A stretch of 64,000 bases of DNA, taken from the NCBI GenBank assembly GCA_032690845.1, contig CM064423.1:30030044-30094043 (forward strand). The letters are read 5' to 3'. This DNA comes from Eleusine coracana subsp. coracana (lineage: Eukaryota; Streptophyta; Magnoliopsida; Poales; Poaceae). Positions 31,500-42,333 of this stretch are shown one piece after another (positions within the stretch are counted from its first letter, which is position 1; each line of letters begins with the position of its first letter). Under the pieces are notes generated by a model that was not told the DNA's origin, made no database searches, and was given only the letters and a program-made list of their open reading frames with translations. The position numbers and the translations under genes are program-made.

Positions 31500-32709
31500 A
31501 TGTCAGGAAGCAATGGAGAGGGTGCTTCGCCCTCAAAATTTGATGAGTGCGTGAGCCAAAGTCAGCTACAGAAGGCTTTGCAGACGGTTCAGAGTGATTT
31601 GGCAGAGACGATCACTAGGGCCGTCACCGACGCCGTCACCAAGCTTCACCTGGGAGAAAGCATTGAGCGGTTGGATAAGAGAGTCTCTAAGTTAACCGAT
31701 CAGGTTGTCGAATTGGAGACCGTTCACAAGATCACCAACACCAACAATGACGTTGAAGACGATCATGATGAAGAAATGGTGTTTAAGGCTGATGGCACCC
31801 ATCGATAGGTCAGCTACAAGGACTGCAAGGTTACCACGTCGTTTGCAACGTAACCCTCAAGGTATGGGTGGTTTCCACAATCATAACCGTCGTACACAAG
31901 GTAACCATGCTCCAGATGACCCGTATGCAAAAATTAAGTTTTCAATTCCTTCGTTTTTGGGTTAGTACGATGGTGATGCTTACCTTGATTGGGAAATGAC
32001 TGTAGAACAAAAATTTAATGCTCACCTTGTTCCTGAACAACATAGAGTTAGACAAGCCACTAGTGAGTTTAAGGACATTGCTATTGTTTGGTGGAGTGGT
32101 CTAGCTGCTGAAACTGATTTGCCTACTACTTAGGAAGAACTTAAGGTAGCAATGCGTGATCATTTTGTTCCTCCTTCCTTTTATAGAGAGATTCGTAATA
32201 AACTACAGCGTTTAGATCAAGGAGATAGAACTGTTCAGGAGTATTTTAGTGAGCTTCAGAAGGGTTTGATTCATTGTGCTGTGGTTGAAAAAGTAGAGGA
32301 TCAGATTTGCTGCTTTTATTCTGGTTTGCAAAAAAAAATTCAGGACATCCTTGATTATAAAGAATTTTATACCCTCAACCAGTGTTTCCAGTATGCTATG
32401 CTTGCAAAGAAATAATCACAGGGACCTTTCCAGGCTTTTGAAGAGTACAGCAAGTCCAGGACTTTCTACCCACCACGGCGAACGGGGACTTTAGGGCTGC
32501 CCAAGCCATCTTTCCGGCCGCCCCCACCAGCTAGTGTTGTTTCTGCAGCACCAAGATCAGCCCTGCCCCTTCTACGCGCTCAGGTAAAAATTCTGTGCAT
32601 GTACCGGCTAGTAGTGCCTCCTCTGTTGCTTCGACGGGACGCACTACAGGGATTCAGTGCCACCGCTGCCATGGTCTTGGTCATGTGTAGAAAGATTGCC
32701 CAAGTAGGC
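31500..32709 (+). pseudogene. CRM Gag relic, copy a
   Basis: It starts MSGSNGEGASPSKF at 31500. A helical N-terminal part (LDKRVSKLTDQVVELE) precedes a frameshift. The Gag core follows in another frame: SIPSFLG, an in-frame stop, YDGDAYLDWE, VEQKFNAHLVPEQ, WWSGLAAETDLPT, another stop, then FYREIRNKLQRLDQGDR and CFYSGLQ. Near 32560 one base is lost relative to copy b, shifting the Pro-rich linker. A CCHC knuckle CHRCHGLGHV with a stop inside it follows. Gag would form the particle; this copy cannot encode it in one piece. Confidence 0.8.
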
Positions 32710-32717
32710 GGGCAAAT

Positions 32718-35700
32718 GTGGCGACAGATGATGGCAGTTACATGAGCACCTCCGATGTGGAGGATGAGGAGGAGGATGTCGCTGCCACCAGCGGCGACCT
32801 CGTCCTTGGAGGCGGAGATACCATGGGCTACATGAATATTATTGTGCAGCGTGTGCTTAGCACAGAAAACCAGCAGCCCGAGACGATGCAGCGACATAAC
32901 TTGTCCCAGATTTTCTTCGTCATCAAGAACCGCCGAGCACGTGTCATCATTGATGGAGGAAGCTGCAACAATTTTGTGAGTTCTGATGTGGTTAAGAAGT
33001 TTTATTTGACCACACGCCCACATCCACATCTATACTACATTCAGTGGTTAAATGACTCTGGAAAAGCTAAGGTAATACAAACTTGCAGAGTTCCTTTTTC
33101 CATTGGTTCCTATGTGGATTCCGTTGATTGTGATGTTGAACCCAAGCAAGCTTGTTCACTTTTATTGGGTAGACCTTGGGAATTTGACAATGATGTTGTA
33201 CACCATGGTAAAAGTAATAAGAACACTTTTATGCATAAAGGAACTAAAATTACTTTGTTATCAATGACCCCTGCTGAAATTGTACAAGCTGATTTAGAAC
33301 GAGCTACTAGTTTGAAAAATAAAGGCCCTAAAATTCAGCAACCTGTTAATTCTGATTCTACACCAAGTAATGTTAATGATTCTTTAAGTTCTAAGGGTGC
33401 TGGAATTAAATTACAAGGTCGTTCATGTCTTGCCACAAAATCTGAGCTTGCTGAAATTTCTGCTGATGATATTTGCTATGCTTTGATATACAAACAAGCC
33501 TTGTTTTTGCTTGGTGATATTGCTTCTAGTGCTTTGCCTCCTGCTGTCACTAACCATTTGCAGGAGTATGAAGATGTTTTCCCAGCTGAGATACCCCCGG
33601 GATTGCCACCTTTGAGAGGGATTGAGCATCAAATTGATTTGATTCCTGGTGCTACTTTGCCAAACCGTGCTGCTTATAGGACCAACCCTGAGGAGACTAA
33701 GGAGATACAACGACAAGTCCAAGACCTTTTGGATCGTGGGTATGTTCGTCAATCACTTATTCCTTGTGCTATTCCTATACTTTTGGTTCCTAAGAAAGAT
33801 GGTTCTTGGCGTATGTGTATAGATTGTAGAGCCATTAATAACATTACTATTAGGTATCGTCATCCTATTCCTAGGCTAGACGACATGCTTGATGAGTTAT
33901 GTGGTGCTATAATTTTCACTAAAATTGATTTGCATAGTGGCTACCATCAAATTAGAATGAAACTTGGAGATGAATGGAAAACAGCTTTCAAAACCAAATT
34001 CGGGTTGTATGAGTGGTTAGTAATGCCTTTTGGTTTAACTAATGCACCCAGTACTTTCATGCATTTGATGAATGAGGTTTTAAGACCTTTTATTGACAAA
34101 TTTGTGGTTGTTTACTTTGATGATATCTTGATTTATAGCAAATCCATGGATGATCATATGATTCATTTACGTGCTGTTTTTGATGCTTTGCGAGTTGCAC
34201 GTTTATTTGGTAACCTTGAGAAGTGCACCTTTTGCACGGATCGAGTTTCTTTTCTTGGCTATGTTGTGACTCCACAGGGAATTGAGGTGGATGAGGCGAA
34301 GATTGAAGCCATAAAGAGCTAGCCTGTACCAAAAACTATCACACAGGTGAGGAGTTTTCTTGGTCTTGTAGGTTTCTACCGTCGCTTTGTCAAAGATTTC
34401 AGCACCATTGCTGCACCATTGCATGAGTTGACAAAGAAGGGCATTGACTTCCATTTTGGTAAGGTACATCATGAGTCTTTTGATGCTTTGAAGGACAAAC
34501 TTACACATGCACCATTACTGCAAATTACCCAATTTTGATAAGACTTTTGAGCTTCAATGTGATGCTAGTGGTATAGGCATTGGTGGTGTTTTGATGCAAG
34601 ATGGTAAACTCGTTGCATACTTTAGTGAGAAAATTACTGGGCCTGTTTTGAATTATTCCTCGTATGATAAGGAACTATATGCACTTGTACGTTCTTTAGA
34701 GACATGACGTCATTATTTGTTGCCTAAAGAATTTGTTATTCATTCTGATCATGAATCACTTAAGTATATTCGTTCTAAATGCAATTTGAACCGTAGACAT
34801 GCTAAATGGGTTGAGTTTATTGAGTCTTTTCCTTATATTATTAAACATAAGAAAGGGAAGGATAATGTGATTGCTGATGCTTTATCTAGGTGATATACTT
34901 TGTTGTCTCAACTTGATTGTAGAATTTTTGGACTTGAGGCAATTAAAGAACAATATGTTGCTCATGTTGATTTTAAAGATGTATTTCTGCACTGTAAACA
35001 AGGTCGTGCTTAGAACAAATTTGTGTTGAATGATGGTTTCTTGTTTAGAGCTAACCGCCTATGCATTCCAGTTGGTTCCGTTTGTCTTTTGTTGTTGCAG
35101 GAGGTGCATGGAGGTGGATTGATGGGTCATTTTGGTGCTAAGAAGATGGAGGACATTTTGGCCACACACTTCTTTTGGCCAAGGATGAGGAAAGATGTTG
35201 AGCATTTTGTTGCTTGCTGCACTACATGTCAAAAAGCTAAGTCTCGATTGAATCCACATGGTTTATACATGTCACTTCCTGTTCCTTCTATTCCTTGGGC
35301 GGATATTTCTATGGATCTATTCCTTGGGCGGATATTTCTATGGACTTTGTTTTAGGACTGCATAGGACTAAGAGGGGGAGCGATAGCATTTTTGTTGTTG
35401 CGGATCGTTTTTCTAAGATGACACACTTTATACCATGTCATAAAACTAATGATGCTAGTTATATTGCTGACCTCTTTTTCAAAGAAATTGTATATTTGCA
35501 TGGTATGCCTTCTACTATTGTTTCAGATCGTGATGCAAAATTCTTGAGTCATTTTTGGCGCACGCTTTGGAATAAGTTGGGTACAAAGTTGCTATTTTCT
35601 ACAACTTGTCATCCACCAACTGATGGACAAACTGAGGTTGTGAACTGCACTTTGGACACTATGTTGAGAGCTATTTTGAAGAAAAATTTGAAGCAATGGG

Positions 35701-36530
35701 AAGAATGCTTGCCTCATGTTGAGTTTGCTTATAATCGGGCAACACATTCTACTACCAAGGTAAGTCTCTTCAAGGTAGTGTATGGTTTTGATCCCCGTAC
35801 TTCACTTGATATACTTCCTCTACCTATTAATGAGAGAGTTCATGTTGATGCTAAGGAGCGTGCTGAATTTATTTTGCAAATGCATGAGACCAATAGACTT
35901 AGCATTAAAAAGATGAACAAAAAGTATAAAATTGCTGGTAGTAAAGGTAGAAAGGAAATAAAGCTTGATGTAGGAGATTTAGTGTGGTTACACTTGAGGA
36001 AGGATAGAATTCCAGAATTGAGAAAGTCTAAACTAATGCCTAGAGCTGATGGTCCATTCAAAATAATGGAGAAGATTAATGATAATGCATACAAACTTGA
36101 GTTGCCTCCCGAGTTTGGGGTTACTCCTACTTTTAACATTTCAGATTTGAAACCATACTTGGGAGAAGAGGATGAGCTTGAGTCGAGGACGACTCCACTT
36201 CAAGAGGGGGAGGATGATGAGGATATCACTCCTATGGATACACACAACACTCCTCCAATTCTGGACTTGCAAGGTCCAATGACTAGAGCTCGTGCACAAC
36301 GACTAAATTTAGAGCTGAGCTCGTTCCTACGTTCCTTGCTATATGTTACTTTTGAGAATGGTTTGCTACCTAATGATTATTTTATGATTAGAAACCATGG
36401 AGGGGACCAGGAGATGATGGGAGAAGGAGTTGGGAACGTGGAGGACCAGCAAGGGCTTGGAAGCCAAAGTGGAGGCCCAATCAAAACCGACTTTGAGTCT
36501 GTTTCGGGGCCCAGGACTAGTCTGCACTAA
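32718..36530 (+). pseudogene. CRM Pol relic, copy a, running into the 3' LTR
   Basis: Protease has VIIDGGSCNN. Reverse transcriptase is open from 32718 to 34322, with FTKIDLHSGYHQIRM and the catalytic YFDDI. A stop at 34320-34322 and a frameshift near 34530 precede RNase H (FELQCDASGIGIGGVL, KELYALVRSLET, then a stop at 34705). Integrase has its zinc-binding HHCC region (CTTCQKAKSR) and catalytic Asp, Asp and Glu in ISMD, VSDRDAKF and GQTEVVN. A 29-bp tandem duplication at about 35287-35343 shifts its frame. The C-terminus enters the 3' LTR at 36215 and adds about 105 residues including GPMTRARAQRLN, ending at 36530. Confidence 0.85.
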
Positions 36531-37134
36531 AACGGTCACCAGGACGCTTACAGACTCAGATTTGGACGTTCTACATATGCACGGAACAATAATGAGAACA
36601 CCTTTCCAATGCTACTGGACTCATGTCAAAATTCATCCGGAGTCATCGGAAATCATCGAAACAAGAGAGAGTCTAGAATCTGTGTTGGTTCTGCGTCGCC
36701 TATTTTTGGCCTTTGGGCTTTGTATCTAGTTGAGCCCAATTAGGAGCGCGTCCAGAGGGTCTTGCACGATCCTAGGATCTTCATATACAGCCGCCACCGC
36801 ACCATTAGGATTCGGGTTTTGCTTAGATTATTCTGTTGATAACAGTTTTGCCATTTGATCGGTTTGTGAGACTCCAACTTGTGAGATTCATCGTATACTA
36901 GCATATTTGGTTGCATTCTTTTTTTTCTTGCTTGTGTTCTTGATTTGTAGGCTAGGATAAGCCTTCTCGGTGAGGTCAATCGTTCTTGAATGGTTGATAA
37001 CCAGAGTAGACGTTGTGCTGCGATTGAGGGGTTCAGAACATGTCGTTCGGAAGCCGGATCGATTTGTGTATTGCCTCCGCCTAAATCAAGATTATCAGAA
37101 CGTATCGGAAGATCGGGAACCCTTGTCCACATCA
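36215..37134 (+). repeat. 3' LTR of CRM copy a
   Basis: 920 bp, preceded by the polypurine tract AGAGGGGGAGGA (36203-36214). It differs from the 5' LTR by many scattered substitutions, so the insertion is older than the Athila element at 16868. Confidence 0.92.
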
Positions 37135-37139
37135 CTTCT

Positions 37140-37502
37140 GCACCGAACACTCAAAACAACTCTTACACAATACTTGGTACAACACACTAGAATGATACAT
37201 GATCCAAGAAAGGTAACAACAACCTATACATGCTAGTGTACCCCACACCAATACAACTCCTACGCAAGTTAGTGATTAAGCCAAGCAACCAATCAACACA
37301 TCTAGCTAGCAAGGGTCCAAAGCACACTAGTCTAATTAGGCAAGACAAGTGACAAGATAAAGAGAACAAAGATCAAGAGCAAATAGCAAGCACTAAGAAC
37401 CTAGCTAAACAATCAATAAGCAAGCAGCCACACAACAGCCCTATCTCTACTTCCACATAAATATGGAATTAAGGACAACAAGTAAATAGGGGTTTAGAGA
37501 TT
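37140..37502 (-). repeat. Copia-like LTR, second part
   Basis: It continues the LTR cut at 29408. The order CACTCAAAACAACTC, CACACCAATACAACTCC and repeated AAGCAAGC resembles 15460-15640 of the related LTR. It is cut at 37502 by a long LTR of another family. Confidence 0.65.
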
Positions 37503-40500
37503 TGTCACACCCGGTTCCAACAACCGAAACCGAATGCATCTGTATGCATGCCCAGGATCAAGTTTTCACGTACATAGGACAATTAATGTGATAAAAGAAC
37601 AATATCTTTATTAAATCGATAACATTATTACAAAGGTGACCCATAGGTGAAAAGTAAAAGATTACATTGTAGCGGAAAAACTAAGTGTTGGCGTCCTTCA
37701 GCTCCCACAGGAAGTCGACCGCAAGACCGCATGCCTAGTCCCCTTCATCGTCTTCATGGTTATACCATCCTTCTCCTGTAGCTGAGCAGCAATGTGGGAT
37801 ATAGCAAGGGTGAGTACATGTCGTACTCAGCAAGTGGGGGAAAAGATGACATGAGGCTATCAACAAGAAAGTCTTAATGGGGTTTATTGCATGAGCTTTT
37901 AATTTCCTAAGCATCCTAATTACTAGGTGAGGTCATCCCAACCATCGAACCGCGGGGTCCTATCCAAGTCAAGTCCAATCCCATCCACCAATACCAACCA
38001 TTCCATCCCATAACCAACTAATCTTGTGAGGATTCCAGGCCGCTCATGACCGTGAGCACGGCTGTCATGACAGTTTGATACTCTGTAGAGTTTGTACCAC
38101 TTTACCCACAAGTCGTTATTTCGTCCCCTGTTGCCAGGTGGACTAGAGTCTCCATGTCGCCATGCTAGCCAAGCACTAGCACACTTCCTTAGGTGTGCGG
38201 CCAGGAGATCACTACGAGGCTTTTACAAAGGGTCTCCGAATACATGCTAGCCACTAAGGTTCCACTCCCATCCATAAGTGATAGCCCATTAACAAGCAGC
38301 TCATCACCCTAGGAGCCCCCTCTTGAGCCATTTGATACAAGGACAGTGCTCTTGACTTTCATTTCCAGCTCCACCAAATGCTGCACCGACACTGGGAGAA
38401 CTCCTAATTAATCAGCCAAGTTGTTCCATAGCAGCCTTGTGATGGCACTGTTGTCCTGGGTTACCACTCCAAGAACCGGTTTCTAGGATCTACAACAAGC
38501 ATACCACCACCCAACATGTGCCAACGGCACCACATCCATTCCAACCAGCTTGTTGAGATCCCTAAGTCCATGTGGCTAAAAGAATTACCAAATTATCTCC
38601 AATATGACATTGATCATTAGTCAACATTAATTGAACCCAACAACCCAATAAGCAACTAAGCATGTCTACCCATAGCTAATTAAACCTCTAGTTCAAGGCG
38701 ACAAGGAAAAGATAAAGCAATACTAGTAAACCCTAACATTAGGTACCCATTCATTTGACACAAGCATGCAATTCTATAATAAACATTCATAATAGGATCA
38801 AAATGCATCAAGGACACTTGCCTTAAATTAGATGTTGCTACTCAGTGTTAACAAATCTTGATCTTCGTCCTCATACGATTCCCATGCGTAAAACTCCTAT
38901 TTGCGCAAGAATATAAAGCATACACACAATAAATACACAATGCAAGATATGGGACGATTGGGTATGGTTGAACAAAGGTTGCAATTAGCTAGTTTATTTG
39001 GATACAATAATGTAGGTGGAAGAATCATCTAAATCGGGGTTGTGGATCAAAAGATATGCAAGGTTAAAGTTGCAAGGATTGTGGCTGCGCACGGATAGTG
39101 CAAAACTTATGTGTGTGTTCCTATTTATTGGCACTAGTTCTAAAGGAATTGTTTGAACACAAATCTTCCTAATGATGTGGTACATGTGAAACGCAAGGTA
39201 ATTGGATAAAAAATCATCTGTATTGGAGATCAATGGATTTGAGCAGGGCAAGGTTGCCCAGCGACAGTTTGAACGCCAATGGCGTTCCTGAAGGCATCGG
39301 AGTAGATCATTGGACGTGCTTCTCGAAAGAAGTAGCTAACTACCTGGAACACGATATGGTATAGGTCTATCATCAAGAACACAAATGGTTTGGGAAGAAC
39401 ATTGATTGAAATTACCAGGATCTGCGCGGGATGCGAACAGATAGCGAATAGCAGCCATCTGCAGAGAACATAAAGAAGACATGCACGTTCCCTGTTATTC
39501 CAGATGGATATGAAACAATAGTTGAACTTAAGTATTGGTTGTGACATGGAACACATGAATGGCAGGGTTTGTATCAGAGGAATTGAACTGATCTAGAGAT
39601 TTTAGTGTTAGAATGAAACAAGGTCATGCAGCGGCGGGTTTCACGCCAATCGCGTTCTCGGTCGATCCAAGACATACCGTGGAGAAGCCTTTGGTGGATA
39701 TGATCACAAGAACCTGGAACACAAGTAGGAGTGTCGTTTGTATCAATACCATCTCTGGATTTGGAGAAAAGGTGATGGTTTTACCATCGCGCGTGCTGGA
39801 TTCACCCATATCAAGGAGCAGCTGTCATTGCGATGCAGATCCCGGAGGCATACGATGTGCGACGGCTCTGAGTTTTGGATATGTTGTATGGGACATCAGG
39901 GTGCACCTCCATGTAAAATTTGGCGGCATTGGGATGGGTGGATCACCGGGAACGCCAAATCCAACCGGCAGAACTGTTGCTGGACGCGAGGGCAGGGTGG
40001 CGTGGCGGCAGCCTGGCAGTGTGGTGAGGGTTTGAGGGGGTGGGGAGGACGTGGGAGAGGGGTTAGTATTTATAGGAGGGGTGGGACAGGTGGGGGAAGA
40101 GTATGGACAGACAGTTAAGAGGAATTAATGCATTTATTGGAGGCAAACATGGAAGGCATAAGAAATATGGAAAGGATATTATTCTCTTGTTCTTTCCTTA
40201 TGATTGTTTATGGAAGTTGGAATTTCTTTCCATAGAAATGTTTATGAAAGGTGGGTTTATTTCCATAGAATGTTTATGGAAGGAGGGGTTTCTTTCCATA
40301 GGAATATTTATGGAAGGTGGGGCAAACATGGAAGGTCTGACGTCTAGGTTCGTCCATACGGTAGGTGAAATGAATAAGGATGAAAATGAGATAGATACAT
40401 CAACAGCGTGTAGGGTGAAATATGTGATGAAACAAGTTTGGAAGAAAGTGTTCGACGATGCATTCACATGAGTCACGGAAACAATGATAGTTGAGCCCCA

Positions 40501-40798
40501 TTTTAAAACAGAATGTATATTCATAAAATTTGATTGAAAGGATTTCAATTTTCTCAAATTAACATGAAATAAAAAAATGACAAAATATTGAAATCAAATA
40601 AAATAAAATGATTTTACTTATCTAAAAATGTTTTGGTTCAAAACTAAAAACATTTGTGACATAGAGCAATTACTTCAACCCAACAAAATCTTTGTTAATT
40701 TGCAAAGTTTCTTATAAATAGATCGAAAATTTGAGAAATCTAAATGTATTTTTTGAAACCGGTTCACATTCCAAAATGGGAAATTTTGGGATGTGACA
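37503..40798 (-). repeat. 3.3-kb LTR, probably Del/Tekay-type Ty3/gypsy (3' LTR of a minus-strand element)
   Basis: The ends are TGTCACACCCGG (37503) and GGGATGTGACA (40798), inverted copies of each other as LTR ends should be. The length of 3296 bp and the polypurine-like sequence right after it point to a long-LTR Del/Tekay (RIRE3-like) element on the minus strand. It contains no supported gene; the small open frames at 39600-40120 have no recognisable domain. A tandem repeat is at 40207-40322. Confidence 0.6.
40207..40322. repeat. 33-bp tandem repeat inside the long LTR
   Basis: About 3.5 units starting TTTATGGAAG at 40207, 40241, 40273 and 40307, each containing TTTCCATAG. Confidence 0.8.
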
Positions 40799-40850
40799 AT
40801 CTACCTCCCTTAACAGGAATCTCGCCCCGAGATTCAGAAAAACTAGCTTT
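40799..40850 (-). pseudogene. Polypurine tract and last residues of Pol of the long-LTR element
   Basis: On the minus strand the sequence reads SESRGEIPVKGGRLSHP across the polypurine tract AAGGGAGGTAGAT and into the LTR. A short Pol tail overlapping the tract is seen in Del/Tekay-type elements. The rest of the element is missing to the right. Confidence 0.45.
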
Positions 40851-41802
40851 AGATGACTGGATAGGAGAGCAGAAGATCTAGATATAGAGACACAGGAGAT
40901 AAAAGATAAGGTTGAAATCAATCTTATTTGGGTTTTTTTTATCACACTATATGCATCAAGGATGATAGATACATTTCAAGGAGTTAAATGATGGTCAAGG
41001 AAGATAGGCACAAAGTAACCTATATCACACAAAGCAAACATACATGACTCAACAAACGGTAACTAATGATGACGCCTTAGTTTCATCTTCATCTTCCTTA
41101 CTAAGAGCTTCACTTATTGATGTAGAGGTACTTCGGTAGTATGCCTTGTTCCTTGAGTTGTTGATGATGATGATCCTCTTTGACTTGACCATCTGGTCAT
41201 GGTACCTTATGGCGACATTGTTGTAAGGTCTCCAGAGAGTACCAGAACCTGGTCAGTTCAACTCCTATGATCGCCGTATCCTACGGCGACCTCGCCATAA
41301 CGTCAATGGCAACTTTGAGTGCTGGCCACTTCTCTCTCATCCTTAGGTCACCGTACCTTATGGCGACCTCGCCGTCAGGTCACCAGAGAGTACCAGAAAA
41401 ACGGCCTTCTTCTTCTTGACTCATCATATCTTATGACAACCTTGTCGTATCTTATGACGACCTTCAGTCCAAAGACTCTGGCCCTTCTATACAACTCTTG
41501 GCCTTCATCATACTATACGGTGACTTAACCTTCGCACCATATGATGATACCAACATACCTGAGTGTACAGGAGCATTTCTCAATGGACCCTATGGAGACC
41601 ACATCGTACCTTACAGAAACTTGTCCTGAAGCTGAAACTTATTGTCCTCTTGACTCGTCTCCAAGCGTTTAAGCCTTGATCAATCCGTCTCCATTGCCAC
41701 TCTAAGTGTTCTAGAGCTTTACTTGAGCATCCGAACACTCTAACCCTATAGAAACCTAAATGAATGATTCATGCCCTCTTGATAGTCTAGATTTTCCTAT
41801 GG
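40851..41802 (-). repeat. Copia-like LTR remnant with ACCTTATGGCGACC palindromes
   Basis: No gene. 41200-41480 holds imperfect palindromes of the type ACCTTATGGCGAC...GTAAGGT, at about 41209, 41275, 41354, 41428 and 41447; two are followed by the same CCAGAGAGTACCAGA block. The end (41745-41797) matches the block GATAGTC...TCCTATGGACTC at 10540-10565 of another Copia-like LTR. It probably continues the LTR interrupted at 37502. 40851-41150 shows nothing I can assign. Confidence 0.45.
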
Positions 41803-42333
41803 ACTCATGTGTTTCTTCTTTGTTTATGTGATCCATTCATGTATGTGGTTAGTGTGCTTGCATGTTAGTAATGTAGTTATACTATATTAACATGCTAGTC
41901 ATAATCCCCAACAATAGTCTTTATTAATATCATTATAGTGATGCATGACTAATGTCAGACTTAGATCATTTCTACATGCTTAGTTTTCACTTTAATGTGA
42001 TTACTCCGTTTTTGATCCATCGATGTGGGATTAGGGGTATTGTTCTAGAGATGTAAGCTTGGTGCTTAGATCAATAGAATGCATTATTTGTCATGTAGCC
42101 CACGGATTGCTAGGGGTAGGTAGTAGGTGGCGACATCTCTATCTGTCCTTTGAAATCACCCACGTTTGACTATGCAATAGGATCTTGGCTGAAATCTTAC
42201 TGTGGATGCAGGGGAAAACCGGATGTCCAGGGTGTGATGATTTGATTGTCTTGCATTGCTTATGGATCTATATAATAGTATATAAATTAGACTATGCAAC
42301 TCTATAAAAGCAACATAGGGCCTTAGCTCTTTC
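41803..42333 (+). repeat. Athila-type LTR, R-U5 part (interrupted by SIRE element)
   Basis: It starts abruptly at 41803 with sequence homologous to 28294 onward, so its first 310 bp duplicate the end of the LTR fragment at 27660-28602. It continues past that point and is cut by the SIRE element after CTTTC (42329-42333). The remainder is at 59856-60182. Confidence 0.75.

Larger units (their letters stand above)
29409..37134 (+). mobile_element. CRM-type (centromeric chromovirus, Ty3/gypsy) retrotransposon, copy a
   Basis: A complete 7.7-kb element with target duplication CTTCT (29404-29408 and 37135-37139). The LTRs are 29409-30330 and 36215-37134 and carry the TGATG...CATCA termini known for CRM/CRR elements. 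It has a tRNA-Met type primer site, gag, and a pol with protease, reverse transcriptase, RNase H and integrase, broken by stops and frameshifts. The integrase frame continues into the 3' LTR, as known for the CRM clade. I see no classical chromodomain. The reverse transcriptase blocks (FGLYEWLVMPFGLTNAPSTF, YFDDILIYSKS) fit chromoviruses. Confidence 0.88.

Noticed and set aside
35823..36214. Chromodomain at the end of CRM integrase
   Set aside because: No typical chromodomain residues are visible between the integrase core and the LTR; the CRM clade instead has a different C-terminal region.
39613..40118. Open frames of 120-140 codons in the long LTR
   Set aside because: No recognisable domain, overlapping frames, and position within an LTR; likely chance.
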